This document shows, one piece after another, positions 37,556 to 49,367 of a stretch of DNA of 64,000 bases. How positions within the stretch are numbered: the stretch's first letter is position 1; each line of letters opens with the position of its first letter. The notes beneath the pieces were generated by a model. It searched no databases. It saw only the letters and a list, made by a program, of their open reading frames with translations, and had not been told where the DNA came from. This DNA comes from Macrococcoides goetzii (GTDB lineage Bacteria > Bacillota > Bacilli > Staphylococcales > Staphylococcaceae): positions 372,001-436,000 of the forward strand of contig NZ_MJBI02000001.1 of NCBI RefSeq assembly GCF_002742385.2, in the 5' to 3' direction. The position numbers were made by a program, and so were the translations under genes.

Positions 37556-37569
37556 GGAAGGTGAAACGA

Positions 37570-38544
37570 GTGATTAAGATTGAAAGTATTATTATTGGCG
37601 CAGGTCCATGTGGGTTATCTGCAAGTATCGAACAAAAAAAAGCTGGCATTGAAAATATCGTCATTGAAAAAGGTAATGTGGTTGAAGCGATCTATAATTA
37701 TCCAACACATCAAACTTTCTTCTCAACAAGTGAAAAGTTAGGCATCGGTGATGTACCCTTCATTGTAGAAGAGCATAAACCGAAAAGAAACCAGGCGTTA
37801 GTATATTATCGCGAAGTGGTGAAGCATCATGATTTAACAATACATGCGAATGAAGAGGTAATCAAAGTTGAAAAGCTTCATGATAGTTTTATCGTAAGTA
37901 CGAGTAAAGCGACGTATGAATGTACATATCTTACAGTTGCGACTGGTTATTACGGACAGCATAATACACTTGATGTTCCAGGAAGTGATTTGCCAAAAGT
38001 GCACCATTATTTTAAGGAGGCACATCCATATTTTGATCAGGATGTCCTCATTATTGGTGGAAAGAATTCTGCGATAGATGCTGCACTAGAACTTGAGAAA
38101 GCGGGTGCTCGCGTTACTGCAGTGTATAGAGGAAGTACTTATTCTAAAAGTGTAAAACCATGGATATTACCGCTCTATGAATCTCTTGTTAATCATGAGA
38201 AAATCAAATTATATTTTGAAAGTCATGTAACAAATATCGATGAATCAACAGTTTCAATTAGTACGCCGGACGGTGAAATAAATATAAAGAACGATACAGT
38301 GTTTGCGATGATTGGTTATCATCCGGATTATGAATTTTTAGCATCTATGGGTATTGAGCTTGTGACTAATGAATATGGCACTGCGCCATTTTACGATCGC
38401 GCAACAATGGAAACAAATGTCGAAAATCTGTATATAGCGGGTGTTATTGCAGCAGGTAATGATGCCAATACAATATTTATCGAGAATGGAAAATTTCATG
38501 GTGGCATGATTGTTGATAGTATTTTAACTAAAAAGTCAAAATAA
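37570..38544 (+). CDS. ypdA: YpdA, bacillithiol disulfide reductase
   Basis: About 324 residues from GTG 37570. FAD-binding GAGPCG (10-15), the IYNYPTHQTFFSTSEKLGIGD block specific to YpdA, and a second Rossmann motif IIGGKNSAIDAA. It reduces oxidised bacillithiol with NADPH and so regenerates the pool used by bacilliredoxins such as BrxB at 9145. GGAAGG upstream favours 37570 over GTG 37561. Confidence 0.94.
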   Translation: MIKIESIIIGAGPCGLSASIEQKKAGIENIVIEKGNVVEAIYNYPTHQTFFSTSEKLGIGDVPFIVEEHKPKRNQALVYYREVVKHHDLTIHANEEVIKVEKLHDSFIVSTSKATYECTYLTVATGYYGQHNTLDVPGSDLPKVHHYFKEAHPYFDQDVLIIGGKNSAIDAALELEKAGARVTAVYRGSTYSKSVKPWILPLYESLVNHEKIKLYFESHVTNIDESTVSISTPDGEINIKNDTVFAMIGYHPDYEFLASMGIELVTNEYGTAPFYDRATMETNVENLYIAGVIAAGNDANTIFIENGKFHGGMIVDSILTKKSK

Positions 38545-38570
38545 AAATAGGACAGTGATGTCCTATTTTT
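38543..38570. terminator. Bidirectional terminator (ypdA / ansA)
   Basis: AAAAATAGGACA and TGTCCTATTTTT form a perfect 12-bp stem around GTGA between the convergent genes. Confidence 0.92.
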
Positions 38571-39531
38571 ATTTGCTGAAATAAGTATTTAATGCTTCCT
38601 GGTCTAAATTATTGCTTAAAGCTATCAAAAGTTTAAGTCTTGCTTTCTGGCCGTTTAATCCATTCGAGAAAATAAGTCCTTTTTCTTTTAACTCATAGCC
38701 GCCACCCTCATAGTGGTATGTATTACTTGCTATGCCGTTAAAACAGCGAGATACAAGTACTACTGGGATTTTTGCATCAATCAGTCTATTGATGCCGGCT
38801 AAACTTGAAGGCGGTAAATTACCCTGTCCAAGTGCTTCAATTACTAAACCATCGTAGTTTTGCTCTACAAAGAATGAAAGTAATGCTTCATCAAGATCAC
38901 TATGTGCTTTGATTAATCCAACTTTTTTTGTTTCATCTACTTTTACAAGTGGATGATTCAATATCGGTAAGTGATGGAAATAAACATTATTTTTAGTGAC
39001 GATACCGAGCGGTCCGTAATTAGGACTCTGGAAAGTACTCGTATTAGATGTGTGTGTTTTAGTAACGTTAGTGGCACTATGAATTTCATCGTTAAATACG
39101 ACTAATACGCCTTTATTTTGACTTGCTTCATGACAAGCGACTTTTATCGCAGAAATATAGTTATATAATCCATCTGATCCAATCTCATTTGAAGAGCGCA
39201 TTGCACCAGTTAATATGACCGGAATACTTACATTCAGTGTTAAATCCAGAAAATATGCAGTTTCTTCTAAAGTATCCGTTCCATGCGTGATCACGATACC
39301 ATCATAATTCTCATTATAGATTTCCTGAATAATTTTCTTTCTAAGTTCATTCATATGTTGAATGGTGATATGTGGTGAGGGCACTTGAAAAGGGTGGATT
39401 TCAGTAATATTGGCATAAGCATCTAACTGGATATTCGACATCGGATTGACTTCGTTTGTTGTAACGTATCCTTCCGCATTTTCTGACATACTGATTGTAC
39501 CACCAGTATGCATCACAAGAATATTTTTCAT
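38569..39531 (-). CDS. ansA: L-asparaginase (type I-like)
   Basis: About 320 residues with the two asparaginase signatures, MHTGGTISM (first catalytic Thr) and ITHGTDTLEETAYFL (second Thr/Asp). There is no signal peptide, so it is cytosolic. It converts asparagine to aspartate and ammonia. TGGAGGATAAATA before 39531 sets the start. Confidence 0.93.
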   Translation of the reverse strand: MKNILVMHTGGTISMSENAEGYVTTNEVNPMSNIQLDAYANITEIHPFQVPSPHITIQHMNELRKKIIQEIYNENYDGIVITHGTDTLEETAYFLDLTLNVSIPVILTGAMRSSNEIGSDGLYNYISAIKVACHEASQNKGVLVVFNDEIHSATNVTKTHTSNTSTFQSPNYGPLGIVTKNNVYFHHLPILNHPLVKVDETKKVGLIKAHSDLDEALLSFFVEQNYDGLVIEALGQGNLPPSSLAGINRLIDAKIPVVLVSRCFNGIASNTYHYEGGGYELKEKGLIFSNGLNGQKARLKLLIALSNNLDQEALNTYFSK

Positions 39532-39576
39532 ATTTATCCTCCAAATATACAACGTATAACTACTATGATAAAATAA

Positions 39577-40263
<687 letters not shown>

Positions 40264-40344
40264 AGCGAATTTCTTGACTTTATCGTCGATTTATAAGAAG
40301 TTTATTATAAGCTATAAGCTGTAAACTTTGAGGAGGCGTCCCTA

Positions 40345-41505
40345 ATGACAGAAGAATTTAACGAAAACATGATTTTAGAAATTAATGAAGGTGACAAAGT
40401 AAAAGGCACTGTTCAATCAATTGAAGAGAAACATGTTGTATTACAATTAGATGGTGCTAAATATGATGGAATCATTCCAATCAGTCAATTATCAAGCTTA
40501 CGCGTTGAGAATGCGGAAGATGTTGTAAAAGTTGGCGATGAAATTGAAGCATATGTGACTAAGATTGAAGACAAAGAAGAAGATGGTCACTACATTTTAT
40601 CTAAACGTAAATTAGATGAATCTGAATCATTTGAAACTTTACAACAAAAATTTGAAAATGGTGAAACTTTAGAAGCTGAAGTTAAAGAAGCTGTTAAAGG
40701 TGGATTAGTCGTAGATGTTGGTTTACGTGGTTTCATCCCGGCATCATTAATTTCTACAAGCTATATTGAAGATTTCTCTGATTATGTAGGAAAAGTATTA
40801 ACATTAAAAATAGAAGAGTTAGATCAAGAAAAAAATAGAGTGATCTTAAATCATAAAGTGATTGAAGCTGAAGAAAACAAAGCTTTAAAATCAGAACGTC
40901 TACAAAATCTAGAAGAAGGTGCAGTGGTTGAAGGTGAAGTGCTTCGCATGACAAACTTCGGTGCTTTCGTTGATATTGGTGATGTAGATGGATTAGTTCA
41001 TATTTCTCAAATTACGCACGACCATATCGATAAAGTAGAAGATGCATTATCAGTAGGTGATAAAGTAAAAGTTAAAATTTTAAGTGTTGATCCAGAAAAT
41101 GAACGTGTGTCATTATCAATTAAAGCTGCTTTACCTGGACCATTTGAAACAATTGATGAAAAATTTAAAGTTGGAGATGTGGTTGAAGGTGAAGTAATGC
41201 GTTTAGCGAACTTTGGTGCATTTGTTGAGATTGATAAAGGTTTACAAGGTCTTGTTCATATTTCACAAATCAGCCATGATCATATCGGAAATCCGAGTGA
41301 AGTATTAGAAGCTGGTCAAAAAGTTAAAGTTAAAATCTTAGATATTAATAAAGATGAAAAACGTATTGGATTATCAATAAAAGCAACTGAAGAACAAACA
41401 GAAGACTTTGATACCTCTTATTTAAATAATCAAACTACAACTGACGAAGATGCACCAACTTTAGGTGATGTTTTCGGAGATAAATTTAAAGATTTAAATT
41501 TATAA
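40345..41505 (+). CDS. rpsA: Ribosomal protein S1 homologue, four S1 domains
   Basis: A 386-residue protein of four S1 repeats starting at about 15, 98, 190 and 275; the last two share NFGAFVDIGDVDGLVHISQI-type blocks. This is the shorter Firmicute form. It binds mRNA and can associate with the ribosome. GAGGAGGCGTCCCTA precedes the start. Confidence 0.95.
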   Translation: MTEEFNENMILEINEGDKVKGTVQSIEEKHVVLQLDGAKYDGIIPISQLSSLRVENAEDVVKVGDEIEAYVTKIEDKEEDGHYILSKRKLDESESFETLQQKFENGETLEAEVKEAVKGGLVVDVGLRGFIPASLISTSYIEDFSDYVGKVLTLKIEELDQEKNRVILNHKVIEAEENKALKSERLQNLEEGAVVEGEVLRMTNFGAFVDIGDVDGLVHISQITHDHIDKVEDALSVGDKVKVKILSVDPENERVSLSIKAALPGPFETIDEKFKVGDVVEGEVMRLANFGAFVEIDKGLQGLVHISQISHDHIGNPSEVLEAGQKVKVKILDINKDEKRIGLSIKATEEQTEDFDTSYLNNQTTTDEDAPTLGDVFGDKFKDLNL

Positions 41506-41516
41506 TATATATTTTT

Positions 41517-41562
41517 GATGTCGATATGTATACAAATTATATTGTATGCATATCGGCATTTT
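41517..41562 (+). terminator. rpsA terminator
   Basis: A long, slightly imperfect stem (ATGTCGATATG with CATATCGGCAT) is followed by six T. der downstream has TAAAAT at about 41595-41600, which could serve as its own promoter. Confidence 0.78.
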
Positions 41563-41632
41563 TTATATCGATTTGATAAACACACTTTCTATGTTAAAAT
41601 AGAACAGATATTATTTGAGAGGAAGAACAAAA

Positions 41633-42943
41633 TTGACAAAACCAACAATAGCGATTGTAGGCCGAGCGAATGTCGGCAAATCTACAATCTTCAATAGGAT
41701 TATAGGAGAGCGTGTCTCAATCGTAGAAGATACGCCGGGGATTACGAGAGATAGAATTTATTCAAGCGGCGAATGGTTAACACATGAATTTAATATTATT
41801 GATACTGGTGGTATAGAACTTGGTGATGAACCGTTCCAGGAACAAATTCGCGCCCAGGCTGAGATTGCCATTGATGAAGCTGATGTCATTATTTTCATGG
41901 TTAATGGTCGTGACGGCATTACAATTGAAGATGAATTTGTAGCGAAATTATTATTCAAATCAAGCAAACCTGTCGTACTTGCAGTGAATAAAATTGATAA
42001 TCCAGAAATGCGTACTGATATTTATGAGTTTTATTCTCTAGGATTTGGAGAACCTTTCCCGATTTCTGGTTCACACGGTTTAGGTATTGGTGATTTACTG
42101 GATGAAGCAAGTAAACATTTCCCTGAACAACCTGAAGAGGAATATGATGATAATGTCATTAAATTTTCTTTAATTGGTCGTCCAAATGTAGGTAAATCTA
42201 GTTTAATTAATGCAATATTAGGTGAAGAACGTGTAATCGTGTCACCTATTGCAGGTACGACGCGTGATGCAATTGACACTGTATACACATTTGAAGATCA
42301 GGAATACGTTATGATTGACACTGCTGGTATGCGTAAAAAAGGTAAGGTGTATGAAACGACTGAACGTTATTCTGTATTACGTGCATTAAAGGCAATCGAA
42401 AGATCAAATGTGGTATTAGTAGTGCTTGATGCTGATACGGGTATTATCGAACAGGATAAGAAAATTGCCGGTTATGCACATGAAGCGGGTAAAGCAGTAG
42501 TGATCGTTGTAAATAAATGGGATACTGTTGAAAAAGATTCTAAAACGATGAAGAAATTTGAAGATAAAGTAAGAGAGAACTTCCAATTTTTAGATTATGC
42601 GCGAATTGCATTCGTTTCTGCACTAGAAGGTAAACGATTAAAAACGTTATTCCCTTTCATCAATGAAGCGGGTGAAAATCACCGTAAACGTGTTCAAAGT
42701 AGTACCTTAAATGAAGTTATAACAGATGCTGTTGCAATGAATCCAACGCCAACACATAACGGCAGTCGATTAAATATATTCTATTCAACTCAAGTGGCTA
42801 TCGAACCACCGACATTTGTTGTTTTTGTAAATGATGTAGAAATGATGCATTTCTCTTATAAACGATTCCTGGAAAATAGAATAAGAGCAGCATTTGGATT
42901 TGAGGGCACACCAGTTCATATTATTGCCCGCAAACGAAACTAA
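41633..42943 (+). CDS. der: Ribosome biogenesis GTPase Der
   Basis: A 436-residue protein from TTG 41633, the usual Der length. Two GTPase domains in tandem ([13 protein letters not shown] and [13 protein letters not shown], each with DTAG/DTGG and NKxD motifs) and a C-terminal KH-like domain. It is needed for 50S subunit assembly. GAGAGGAAG precedes the start. Confidence 0.96.
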   Translation: MTKPTIAIVGRANVGKSTIFNRIIGERVSIVEDTPGITRDRIYSSGEWLTHEFNIIDTGGIELGDEPFQEQIRAQAEIAIDEADVIIFMVNGRDGITIEDEFVAKLLFKSSKPVVLAVNKIDNPEMRTDIYEFYSLGFGEPFPISGSHGLGIGDLLDEASKHFPEQPEEEYDDNVIKFSLIGRPNVGKSSLINAILGEERVIVSPIAGTTRDAIDTVYTFEDQEYVMIDTAGMRKKGKVYETTERYSVLRALKAIERSNVVLVVLDADTGIIEQDKKIAGYAHEAGKAVVIVVNKWDTVEKDSKTMKKFEDKVRENFQFLDYARIAFVSALEGKRLKTLFPFINEAGENHRKRVQSSTLNEVITDAVAMNPTPTHNGSRLNIFYSTQVAIEPPTFVVFVNDVEMMHFSYKRFLENRIRAAFGFEGTPVHIIARKRN

Positions 42944-42955
42944 GGGGTGTAATTA

Positions 42956-43954
42956 ATGACAAACGTTTCTGTAATTGGTACCGGAAGCTGGGGTACTGCA
43001 CTAGCAAATGTCCTTGCTGATAACGGTCATAATTGTCTAATGTGGGGTAAAACTGAAGCGACAATTAATGAATTAAATGAACAACATACGAATCATAAAT
43101 ATTTACCTGAGGCACAATTGAATAAATATTTAAAAGCAACAACTGATTTGAAACAAGCAGTGCTTCATGCTGAAATATTAATTTTAGCTGTTCCGACAAA
43201 AGCGATACGTTCTGTAACGGCTCAAATCAATGATGTAAGTGAAGCACCAAAAATAATCATACATGTTTCCAAGGGTATCGAACCTTTAACTTTTAAACGT
43301 ATCTCTGAAATGATTGAAGAGGAAATGAATACTGCGCTAATAAAAGGTGTAGGTGTATTAAGTGGTCCAAGTCATGCAGAGGAAGTCGCTGTTAAACAAC
43401 CGACAACGGTAGCAGTTGCATCAAAAGATATATCTGTTGCTCGTATCGCACAGGATTTATTTATGAATGAATATTTTAGAGTATACACTAACGATGATTT
43501 AATCGGTGTAGAAATCGGTGGTGCATTAAAAAATATTATTGCATTAGCAGCAGGTATCACAGATGGTTTAGGTTATGGTGATAATGCTAAAGCTGCACTT
43601 ATGACACGTGGTTTAGCTGAAATTACGAGACTTGGTACTAAGATGGGTGCAGATCCAATGACATTTTTAGGTTTAGCCGGAATTGGAGATTTAATTGTAA
43701 CGTGTACATCTGTACATTCACGTAACTGGAAGTGCGGGAATATGCTTGGTAAAGGAGCAACATTAGATGAGGCATTAGCTCAGATGGGGATGGTTGTTGA
43801 AGGTGTTAGAACTACGGAAGCAGCTTACGAAATATCTAAAGCTTTTAATGTTGAAATGCCGATAACTTCTGCGCTCTATAAATTATTATTTGAAGGATTA
43901 GATGTTAATACTGGTGTCATGGAACTCATGAGCCGAGAAAAAAAGAATGAATAG
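42956..43954 (+). CDS. gpsA: Glycerol-3-phosphate dehydrogenase [NAD(P)+]
   Basis: A 332-residue enzyme: Rossmann motif [17 protein letters not shown], catalytic K in [13 protein letters not shown] and the [14 protein letters not shown] block. It makes glycerol 3-phosphate for phospholipids. It lies 12 bases after der. Confidence 0.97.
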   Translation: MTNVSVIGTGSWGTALANVLADNGHNCLMWGKTEATINELNEQHTNHKYLPEAQLNKYLKATTDLKQAVLHAEILILAVPTKAIRSVTAQINDVSEAPKIIIHVSKGIEPLTFKRISEMIEEEMNTALIKGVGVLSGPSHAEEVAVKQPTTVAVASKDISVARIAQDLFMNEYFRVYTNDDLIGVEIGGALKNIIALAAGITDGLGYGDNAKAALMTRGLAEITRLGTKMGADPMTFLGLAGIGDLIVTCTSVHSRNWKCGNMLGKGATLDEALAQMGMVVEGVRTTEAAYEISKAFNVEMPITSALYKLLFEGLDVNTGVMELMSREKKNE

Positions 43955-43963
43955 AGGGAAATT

Positions 43964-44170
43964 ATGTTCAATATATCTAAAATGGACTTAATGTGGGTTT
44001 CTTTTTATTCATTAGGTCTTATGTTACTTGCTATGATGTTAATTTACGTTGCGCGTTTTAAAGTAAAAAATAAAATTTTAAATGTAATTGTTACCGGCTT
44101 AGCTTATATTGCACTTATTATAAGTGCATTACTCATGTTTGTCGTGTTAGGTGGGTCGAGTCATGGGTAA
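43964..44170 (+). CDS. DUF2768 small membrane protein
   Basis: A 68-residue protein with two membrane helices (about 11-30 and 40-63), in the place between gpsA and hup where B. subtilis and staphylococci carry a DUF2768 protein. It overlaps the next lipoprotein gene by eight bases. Function unknown. Confidence 0.82.
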   Translation: MFNISKMDLMWVSFYSLGLMLLAMMLIYVARFKVKNKILNVIVTGLAYIALIISALLMFVVLGGSSHG

Positions 44171-44876
44171 AAGAATTATAGGATTATTGCTTGTAGTATC
44201 AGTTTCCTTATCGGGTTGTATGTATCCGAAAGAAGAACTTGCTCAAAATCAAGTAGCGCCTGAAGAACAGTTAAAAATGGTACAAAGTGCTGTCGATAGC
44301 TATCAAAAAGATAGTGGAGGTTTATTACCAATTAAAGAACGAGATATGTCCTATGAAATTTACTTGAAACATCCTGTTGACTTTGAAAAATTAAAACCGA
44401 AATATTTATCTCAGTTACCAGGGAGTTCTTTTGAAATGGGAGGCTACTATCAGTACGTTTTGATGGATGTAGAAAAAAATCCTACTGTTAAATTAATCGA
44501 CTTAAGAACTTCTGAAGCTTTGAAAAATTTAAGGATTCGACTTGAGACAAAATCGGATACGCTTGCTTTAGGCAAAAAAATTGGACCGAACCTTTATAAG
44601 ATAGAGTATAAAAAATACGGACTAAAAAAGTATCCAACAGTAAAAAGTCCATATAGTGATGAAAGTCTACCGATATATATTAATGGTGGTAATGAATTTA
44701 AAATCGATTATACGCTTGATCTTGGTAAAAAGATTAATGAAAACAATCTTAAGTTAAAGAAAGGTACAGATATCAGATACATTCTTTACAAAGATTCTCC
44801 CGTATTACCAGCATATTCTGTTCCATATACAATAAATGAGAAAAATGAGCCAATTTTCAGAACAGTTCAGCATTAA
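44163..44876 (+). CDS. Lipoprotein of unknown function
   Basis: About 237 residues: basic start, hydrophobic stretch and lipobox VSLSGC, so anchored by a lipid-modified cysteine outside the membrane. The mature part is lysine-rich and unfamiliar, with no transporter-binding signature. ATG 44163 follows GGTGGG within the end of the DUF2768 gene. Confidence 0.82.
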   Translation: MGKRIIGLLLVVSVSLSGCMYPKEELAQNQVAPEEQLKMVQSAVDSYQKDSGGLLPIKERDMSYEIYLKHPVDFEKLKPKYLSQLPGSSFEMGGYYQYVLMDVEKNPTVKLIDLRTSEALKNLRIRLETKSDTLALGKKIGPNLYKIEYKKYGLKKYPTVKSPYSDESLPIYINGGNEFKIDYTLDLGKKINENNLKLKKGTDIRYILYKDSPVLPAYSVPYTINEKNEPIFRTVQH

Positions 44877-44996
44877 AATGAAAAATTTATTCATTTTTTT
44901 GTATTAATCGTTGCAGTGACAACGTTTATTATGTTAAAGTCATTACAGAATGATACTTTCGTATCATTTACATAACCTTTGGGGAGGTGAATTGAC

Positions 44997-45269
44997 GTGA
45001 ATAAAACAGACTTAATCAATGCGGTTTCAGAAAGTGCTAACTTAACTAAAAAAGAAGCAGGTTTAGCTGTTGATGCTGTTTTTGAATCAATTCAAAAATC
45101 ATTATCAAATGGTGAGAAAGTACAATTAATCGGTTTTGGTAACTTTGAAGTTCGTGAACGTGCTGCTCGTAAGGGTCGTAACCCACAAACTGGTAAAGAA
45201 ATCGATATTCCAGCTAGTAAAGTCCCAGCATTTAAAGCTGGTAAAGCATTAAAAGACGCAGTTAAATAA
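44997..45269 (+). CDS. hup: DNA-binding protein HU
   Basis: A 90-residue HU protein, nearly identical in sequence to staphylococcal HU ([20 protein letters not shown] is the DNA-binding arm). It starts with GTG 44997 after GGGGAGGTG. It is the major nucleoid protein. Confidence 0.98.
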   Translation: MNKTDLINAVSESANLTKKEAGLAVDAVFESIQKSLSNGEKVQLIGFGNFEVRERAARKGRNPQTGKEIDIPASKVPAFKAGKALKDAVK

Positions 45270-45278
45270 TTGTGTTAT

Positions 45279-45303
45279 AAAAAGCCCATATAGGGCTTTT
45301 TAT
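45279..45303 (+). terminator. hup terminator
   Basis: AAAAAGCCC and GGGCTTTTT pair around a five-base loop. Confidence 0.88.
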
Positions 45304-45387
45304 TTTTGTCCTAATCAGTTTAATCTTGTTTAAATTTTCTAATATTAAGTTATAATAGAAAAAGAATAAGCGATAGAGGTAAAGACG

Positions 45388-45783
45388 ATGAGCTTTTATG
45401 AAAGATTCCTAAACGATATTGACCAATTAAAGAAGCGATATCCCTTTTTCGAAATGATACAAGTCAACCAAGATATATTAGCACAAACGAAATTGTTGGA
45501 TCTTGATGATCAGACGAAATGTGCGATACTTGCGATTGACACAAGTATGCGCATGCAGGATATGGTGGATGATAGCAATAAAGATCGATATGTGCTCTCT
45601 ACAGATTTATTAAGTGCATTATTCTATCGTTATTTAGCATCACCTTTCCAACAAACGCAATATCAAGTACTTACTGAATGTGTTGCAAGACAAAATGAAC
45701 TTAAGCAACTATATTCGCAGTCAAATGATCCTGTAGTGAAAGAAAAAATCGATAATATTTTTGTAACGCCTTTTATGGCTTAA
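45388..45783 (+). CDS. hepS: Heptaprenyl diphosphate synthase component I (short form)
   Basis: A 131-residue helical protein just before menG and the catalytic prenyl synthase gene, the usual place of the small regulatory subunit HepS (GerCA-like). It is shorter than the B. subtilis subunit (about 250 residues), but the core DDQTKCAILAIDTSMRMQDMVDDS looks intact. Weak identity; context carries much of the call. Confidence 0.78.
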   Translation: MSFYERFLNDIDQLKKRYPFFEMIQVNQDILAQTKLLDLDDQTKCAILAIDTSMRMQDMVDDSNKDRYVLSTDLLSALFYRYLASPFQQTQYQVLTECVARQNELKQLYSQSNDPVVKEKIDNIFVTPFMA

Positions 45784-45811
45784 CTATACATAGATGAAAG
45801 TGGTGACTTAA

Positions 45812-46531
45812 ATGTCAAAACCAATGACAAGTGAAGAAAAAACTGAAATGGTACATAACGTTTTTCAAAACGTTTCAACAAAATATGATAAATTAAATGA
45901 CATTATTAGTTTCAATCAACATAAAGCATGGCGTAAATATACGATGAAGCAAATGAAAGTAAAAAGAGGATCGAAAGCTTTAGATGTTTGTTGTGGTACA
46001 GGTGACTGGACGATACAGATGGCTAATGCGGTTGGACCAGATGGGCACGTAACCGGCCTTGATTTTAGTGAGAATATGCTCGAAGTAGCTAAGAAGAAAG
46101 TAAAGGGTTATGACAACATTGAACTGATTCATGGTAATGCCATGGATATGCCTTTTGAAGATGATCTATTTGATTATGTAACCATTGGATTTGGTTTAAG
46201 AAACTTACCGGACTTTGAAAAAGGATTAGCAGAAATTTATCGTGTCTTAAAACCAGGTGGCATGATTGTGATTTTAGAAACAAGTCATCCAACCATGCCT
46301 GTTTTTAAAGAAGGATATACATTGTATTTCAAATACGTTATGCCATTGTTTGGAAAAGTATTTGCAAAATCAATGAAAGAATACAGCTGGTTACAGCAAT
46401 CAGCTTTTGATTTCCCTGATAAATATACATTAGCAAAATTAATGGCAGGTGTGGGTTTTACCCAAATTAAATTTAAAGGATTTACTGGTGGCGTAAGTGC
46501 TATGCATAAAGCTTACAAGCCTAAGAAATAA
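45812..46531 (+). CDS. menG: Demethylmenaquinone methyltransferase
   Basis: A 239-residue class I methyltransferase of the UbiE/MenG type: [16 protein letters not shown] (SAM motif I) and [24 protein letters not shown]. It performs the last step of menaquinone synthesis. It lies between the two heptaprenyl diphosphate synthase subunit genes. Confidence 0.95.
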   Translation: MSKPMTSEEKTEMVHNVFQNVSTKYDKLNDIISFNQHKAWRKYTMKQMKVKRGSKALDVCCGTGDWTIQMANAVGPDGHVTGLDFSENMLEVAKKKVKGYDNIELIHGNAMDMPFEDDLFDYVTIGFGLRNLPDFEKGLAEIYRVLKPGGMIVILETSHPTMPVFKEGYTLYFKYVMPLFGKVFAKSMKEYSWLQQSAFDFPDKYTLAKLMAGVGFTQIKFKGFTGGVSAMHKAYKPKK

Positions 46532-46534
46532 TAA

Positions 46535-47524
<990 letters not shown>

Positions 47525-47527
47525 GAA

Positions 47528-47556
47528 TTGAAAGAAATCGCTTACAATGATAAAAT
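47528..47556 (+). promoter_or_regulatory. ndk promoter with cre-like sequence
   Basis: TTGAAA (47528-47533) and TAAAAT (47551-47556) are 17 bases apart. The spacer contains AGAAATCGCTTACA (47533-47546), which fits the CcpA cre consensus except at two positions; control by CcpA is only a suggestion. Confidence 0.5.
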
Positions 47557-47596
47557 ATTCTAGGCTACACAAAAAACAATGAGGTAGGGATAAATA

Positions 47597-48043
47597 ATGG
47601 AAAAAACTTTCTTAATGATTAAACCTGATGGCGTAGGACGAGGACTTGTTGGAGAAATCGTAAAACGCATCGAAAACAAAGGTATTAAAATTGTAGGTGC
47701 TAAGTTAATGACAGTGTCTGAAGATTTAGCAAAGACGCATTATGGTGAACATAGTGAAAAACCTTTTTTCGGAGAATTAGTTGATTTCATTACATCTGGA
47801 CCAGTTTTTGCAATGGTTTTAGAAGGGGAGAATGTAGTGGAAATCGGACGTACTTTAGTTGGGAAGACAAATCCTGCTGAAAGTGCACCTGGCACAATTC
47901 GTGGTGACTTTGGTATGACTGTTGGTAAAAATATTATACACGGTTCTGATTCAGTAGCTTCAGCTGAAAAAGAAATCGCATTATGGTTTAAACAAGAAGA
48001 AATTATTGATTACAACTTAGTTACATCTACTTGGGTGTACTAA
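47597..48043 (+). CDS. ndk: Nucleoside diphosphate kinase
   Basis: A 148-residue enzyme with the catalytic His in NIIHGSDSV. It balances nucleoside triphosphate pools. Its last nine codons are part of the attachment core of the neighbouring element, so the protein end is preserved after integration while its own terminator now lies 15 kb away at 63396. Confidence 0.97.
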   Translation: MEKTFLMIKPDGVGRGLVGEIVKRIENKGIKIVGAKLMTVSEDLAKTHYGEHSEKPFFGELVDFITSGPVFAMVLEGENVVEIGRTLVGKTNPAESAPGTIRGDFGMTVGKNIIHGSDSVASAEKEIALWFKQEEIIDYNLVTSTWVY

Positions 48044-48045
48044 TT
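48017..48045. repeat. attL core, 29-bp direct repeat
   Basis: The 29 bases from TTAGTTACATC to GTACTAATT at the end of ndk recur perfectly at 63359-63387. This is the expected result of tyrosine integrase recombination at the 3' end of a host gene. Confidence 0.95.
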
Positions 48046-48068
48046 AAAATTTTGTACAAAAAACATTA

Positions 48069-48106
48069 TAGCTATAGGCTTCTTAAAAGCTTATAGCTAC
48101 TTTTTT
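48069..48106 (+). terminator. Element-borne terminator for ndk
   Basis: TAGCTATA and TATAGCTA flank an inner GGCTT/AAAGC pairing, followed by six T. It replaces the terminator that the integration carried to the far side. Confidence 0.78.
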
Positions 48107-48118
48107 AAAGATTTTGTT

Positions 48119-48141
48119 TAAAAAAAGGGCAGAAAAAGGGC
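48119..48141. promoter_or_regulatory. Integrase arm-type site, left end
   Basis: AAAGGGCAGAAAAAGGGC contains two AAAGGGC words in tandem and lies about 75 bases inside attL. The same sequence occurs 113 bases inside attR at 63228-63245. Paired arm motifs inside both ends suit a Tn916/phage-type integrase. Confidence 0.65.
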
Positions 48142-48230
48142 GATTCTTATTATTTTAGAGTTTCATTAGTATAATTTTTAATATATGATTAGAAAAAGAA
48201 GCTTCTAAATTATAAATGGTGGTGAAAAAA

Positions 48231-49367
48231 ATGAGTAATCGAATTGAATTAAATGATAAGGTATTAATTTGGGCTATAAAAAACTCAAAAATTGATAAGG
48301 TTACTTTAATAAAAAAATTCAATAGTATAGATAAATGGATTAAGAATGATCCAAGCCCTACTTATAATCAAGTTGTTGAATTAAGCAACTTTTTGAATGT
48401 TCCTTTCGGTTACTTATTATTAGATGAACCACCAAATGATGAATTTGAAATGTTAGATTTTAGAACTATCGGAACTAAAGAAATTAATAAACCTTCTAGA
48501 AATTTAATTGATACTGTATCTGATATGAAAAGAAGACAAGAATGGATGAAAAATTTCTTAATACAAGAAGGTTACGAAAAAAATCACTTATACAATGTAT
48601 TGGATAACAATGATGATATTAAAAAGTCTGTTGAATTAGTTCGAAGAATAATTAACTTAGAAAATTTATGGTTTTTAGATATCAAAAATGACTATTTTAA
48701 ATTTATTAAAGAATTATTAAGTAAAAACGGAATATTAATTATGCAAAATGGAATTGTTAGAAATAATACTTACAGAAAATTGGATGTTGATGAGTTTAGG
48801 GGTTTTTGTTTGACTGATATGTATGCCCCATTAATTTTTATCAATAACAATGATAGTAATAATGGTAAACTTTTCACTTTATTTCATGAATTAATACATG
48901 TTTGTTTAGGAGAAGACACATTATATATAGATGGCTTAGAATTAAATAATAAATCAGAAATATTTTGTAATAAAATAGCTTCTGAATTGTTAATTCCTAC
49001 TGATTACTTTTTAGAGATGTGGAATAAAAACAAATCAAAAATAATAATTGATAAAATTAATGAATTAAGTTATGAATTTCCTGTCAGTAATATTGCTATT
49101 GCTAGAAAGTCACTTGATCTAAAGTTAATTAATCAAGATATATATATAGAAGTTGAGAAAAAAACTAATGATGTTATTAAAGCAAGAAAAGGTAGTGGCG
49201 GTAATTTTTATAACAATAATATTTCACGAATTGATAAAAATTTTATTTTAGCCTTATCGAATAAAATAAGTAATGGAGAAAGTAGCTTTTCTGATATTTA
49301 TAAATTAACTGGGCTAAAAAGAAATTCTTTTGAAAATATTGTAAAGATTTTGGAGGATGTAAAATGA
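48231..49367 (+). CDS. XRE-type HTH / ImmA-IrrE metallopeptidase protein (antitoxin-like)
   Basis: About 378 residues from ATG 48231 after GGTGGTG. The N-terminal 65 residues are a small helix-turn-helix. Residues 150-290 form an ImmA/IrrE-type Zn peptidase with HELIH (219-223) and E243 as probable third ligand. It overlaps the next gene by four bases. XRE-ImmA proteins beside DUF4411 genes are a recurrent two-gene unit thought to be a toxin-antitoxin module. Here it is cargo between attL and the integrase. Confidence 0.82.
   Translation: MSNRIELNDKVLIWAIKNSKIDKVTLIKKFNSIDKWIKNDPSPTYNQVVELSNFLNVPFGYLLLDEPPNDEFEMLDFRTIGTKEINKPSRNLIDTVSDMKRRQEWMKNFLIQEGYEKNHLYNVLDNNDDIKKSVELVRRIINLENLWFLDIKNDYFKFIKELLSKNGILIMQNGIVRNNTYRKLDVDEFRGFCLTDMYAPLIFINNNDSNNGKLFTLFHELIHVCLGEDTLYIDGLELNNKSEIFCNKIASELLIPTDYFLEMWNKNKSKIIIDKINELSYEFPVSNIAIARKSLDLKLINQDIYIEVEKKTNDVIKARKGSGGNFYNNNISRIDKNFILALSNKISNGESSFSDIYKLTGLKRNSFENIVKILEDVK

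Noticed and set aside
41515..41697. A 60-residue frame between rpsA and der
   Set aside because: It crosses the rpsA terminator hairpin and the der start; its composition is not protein-like.
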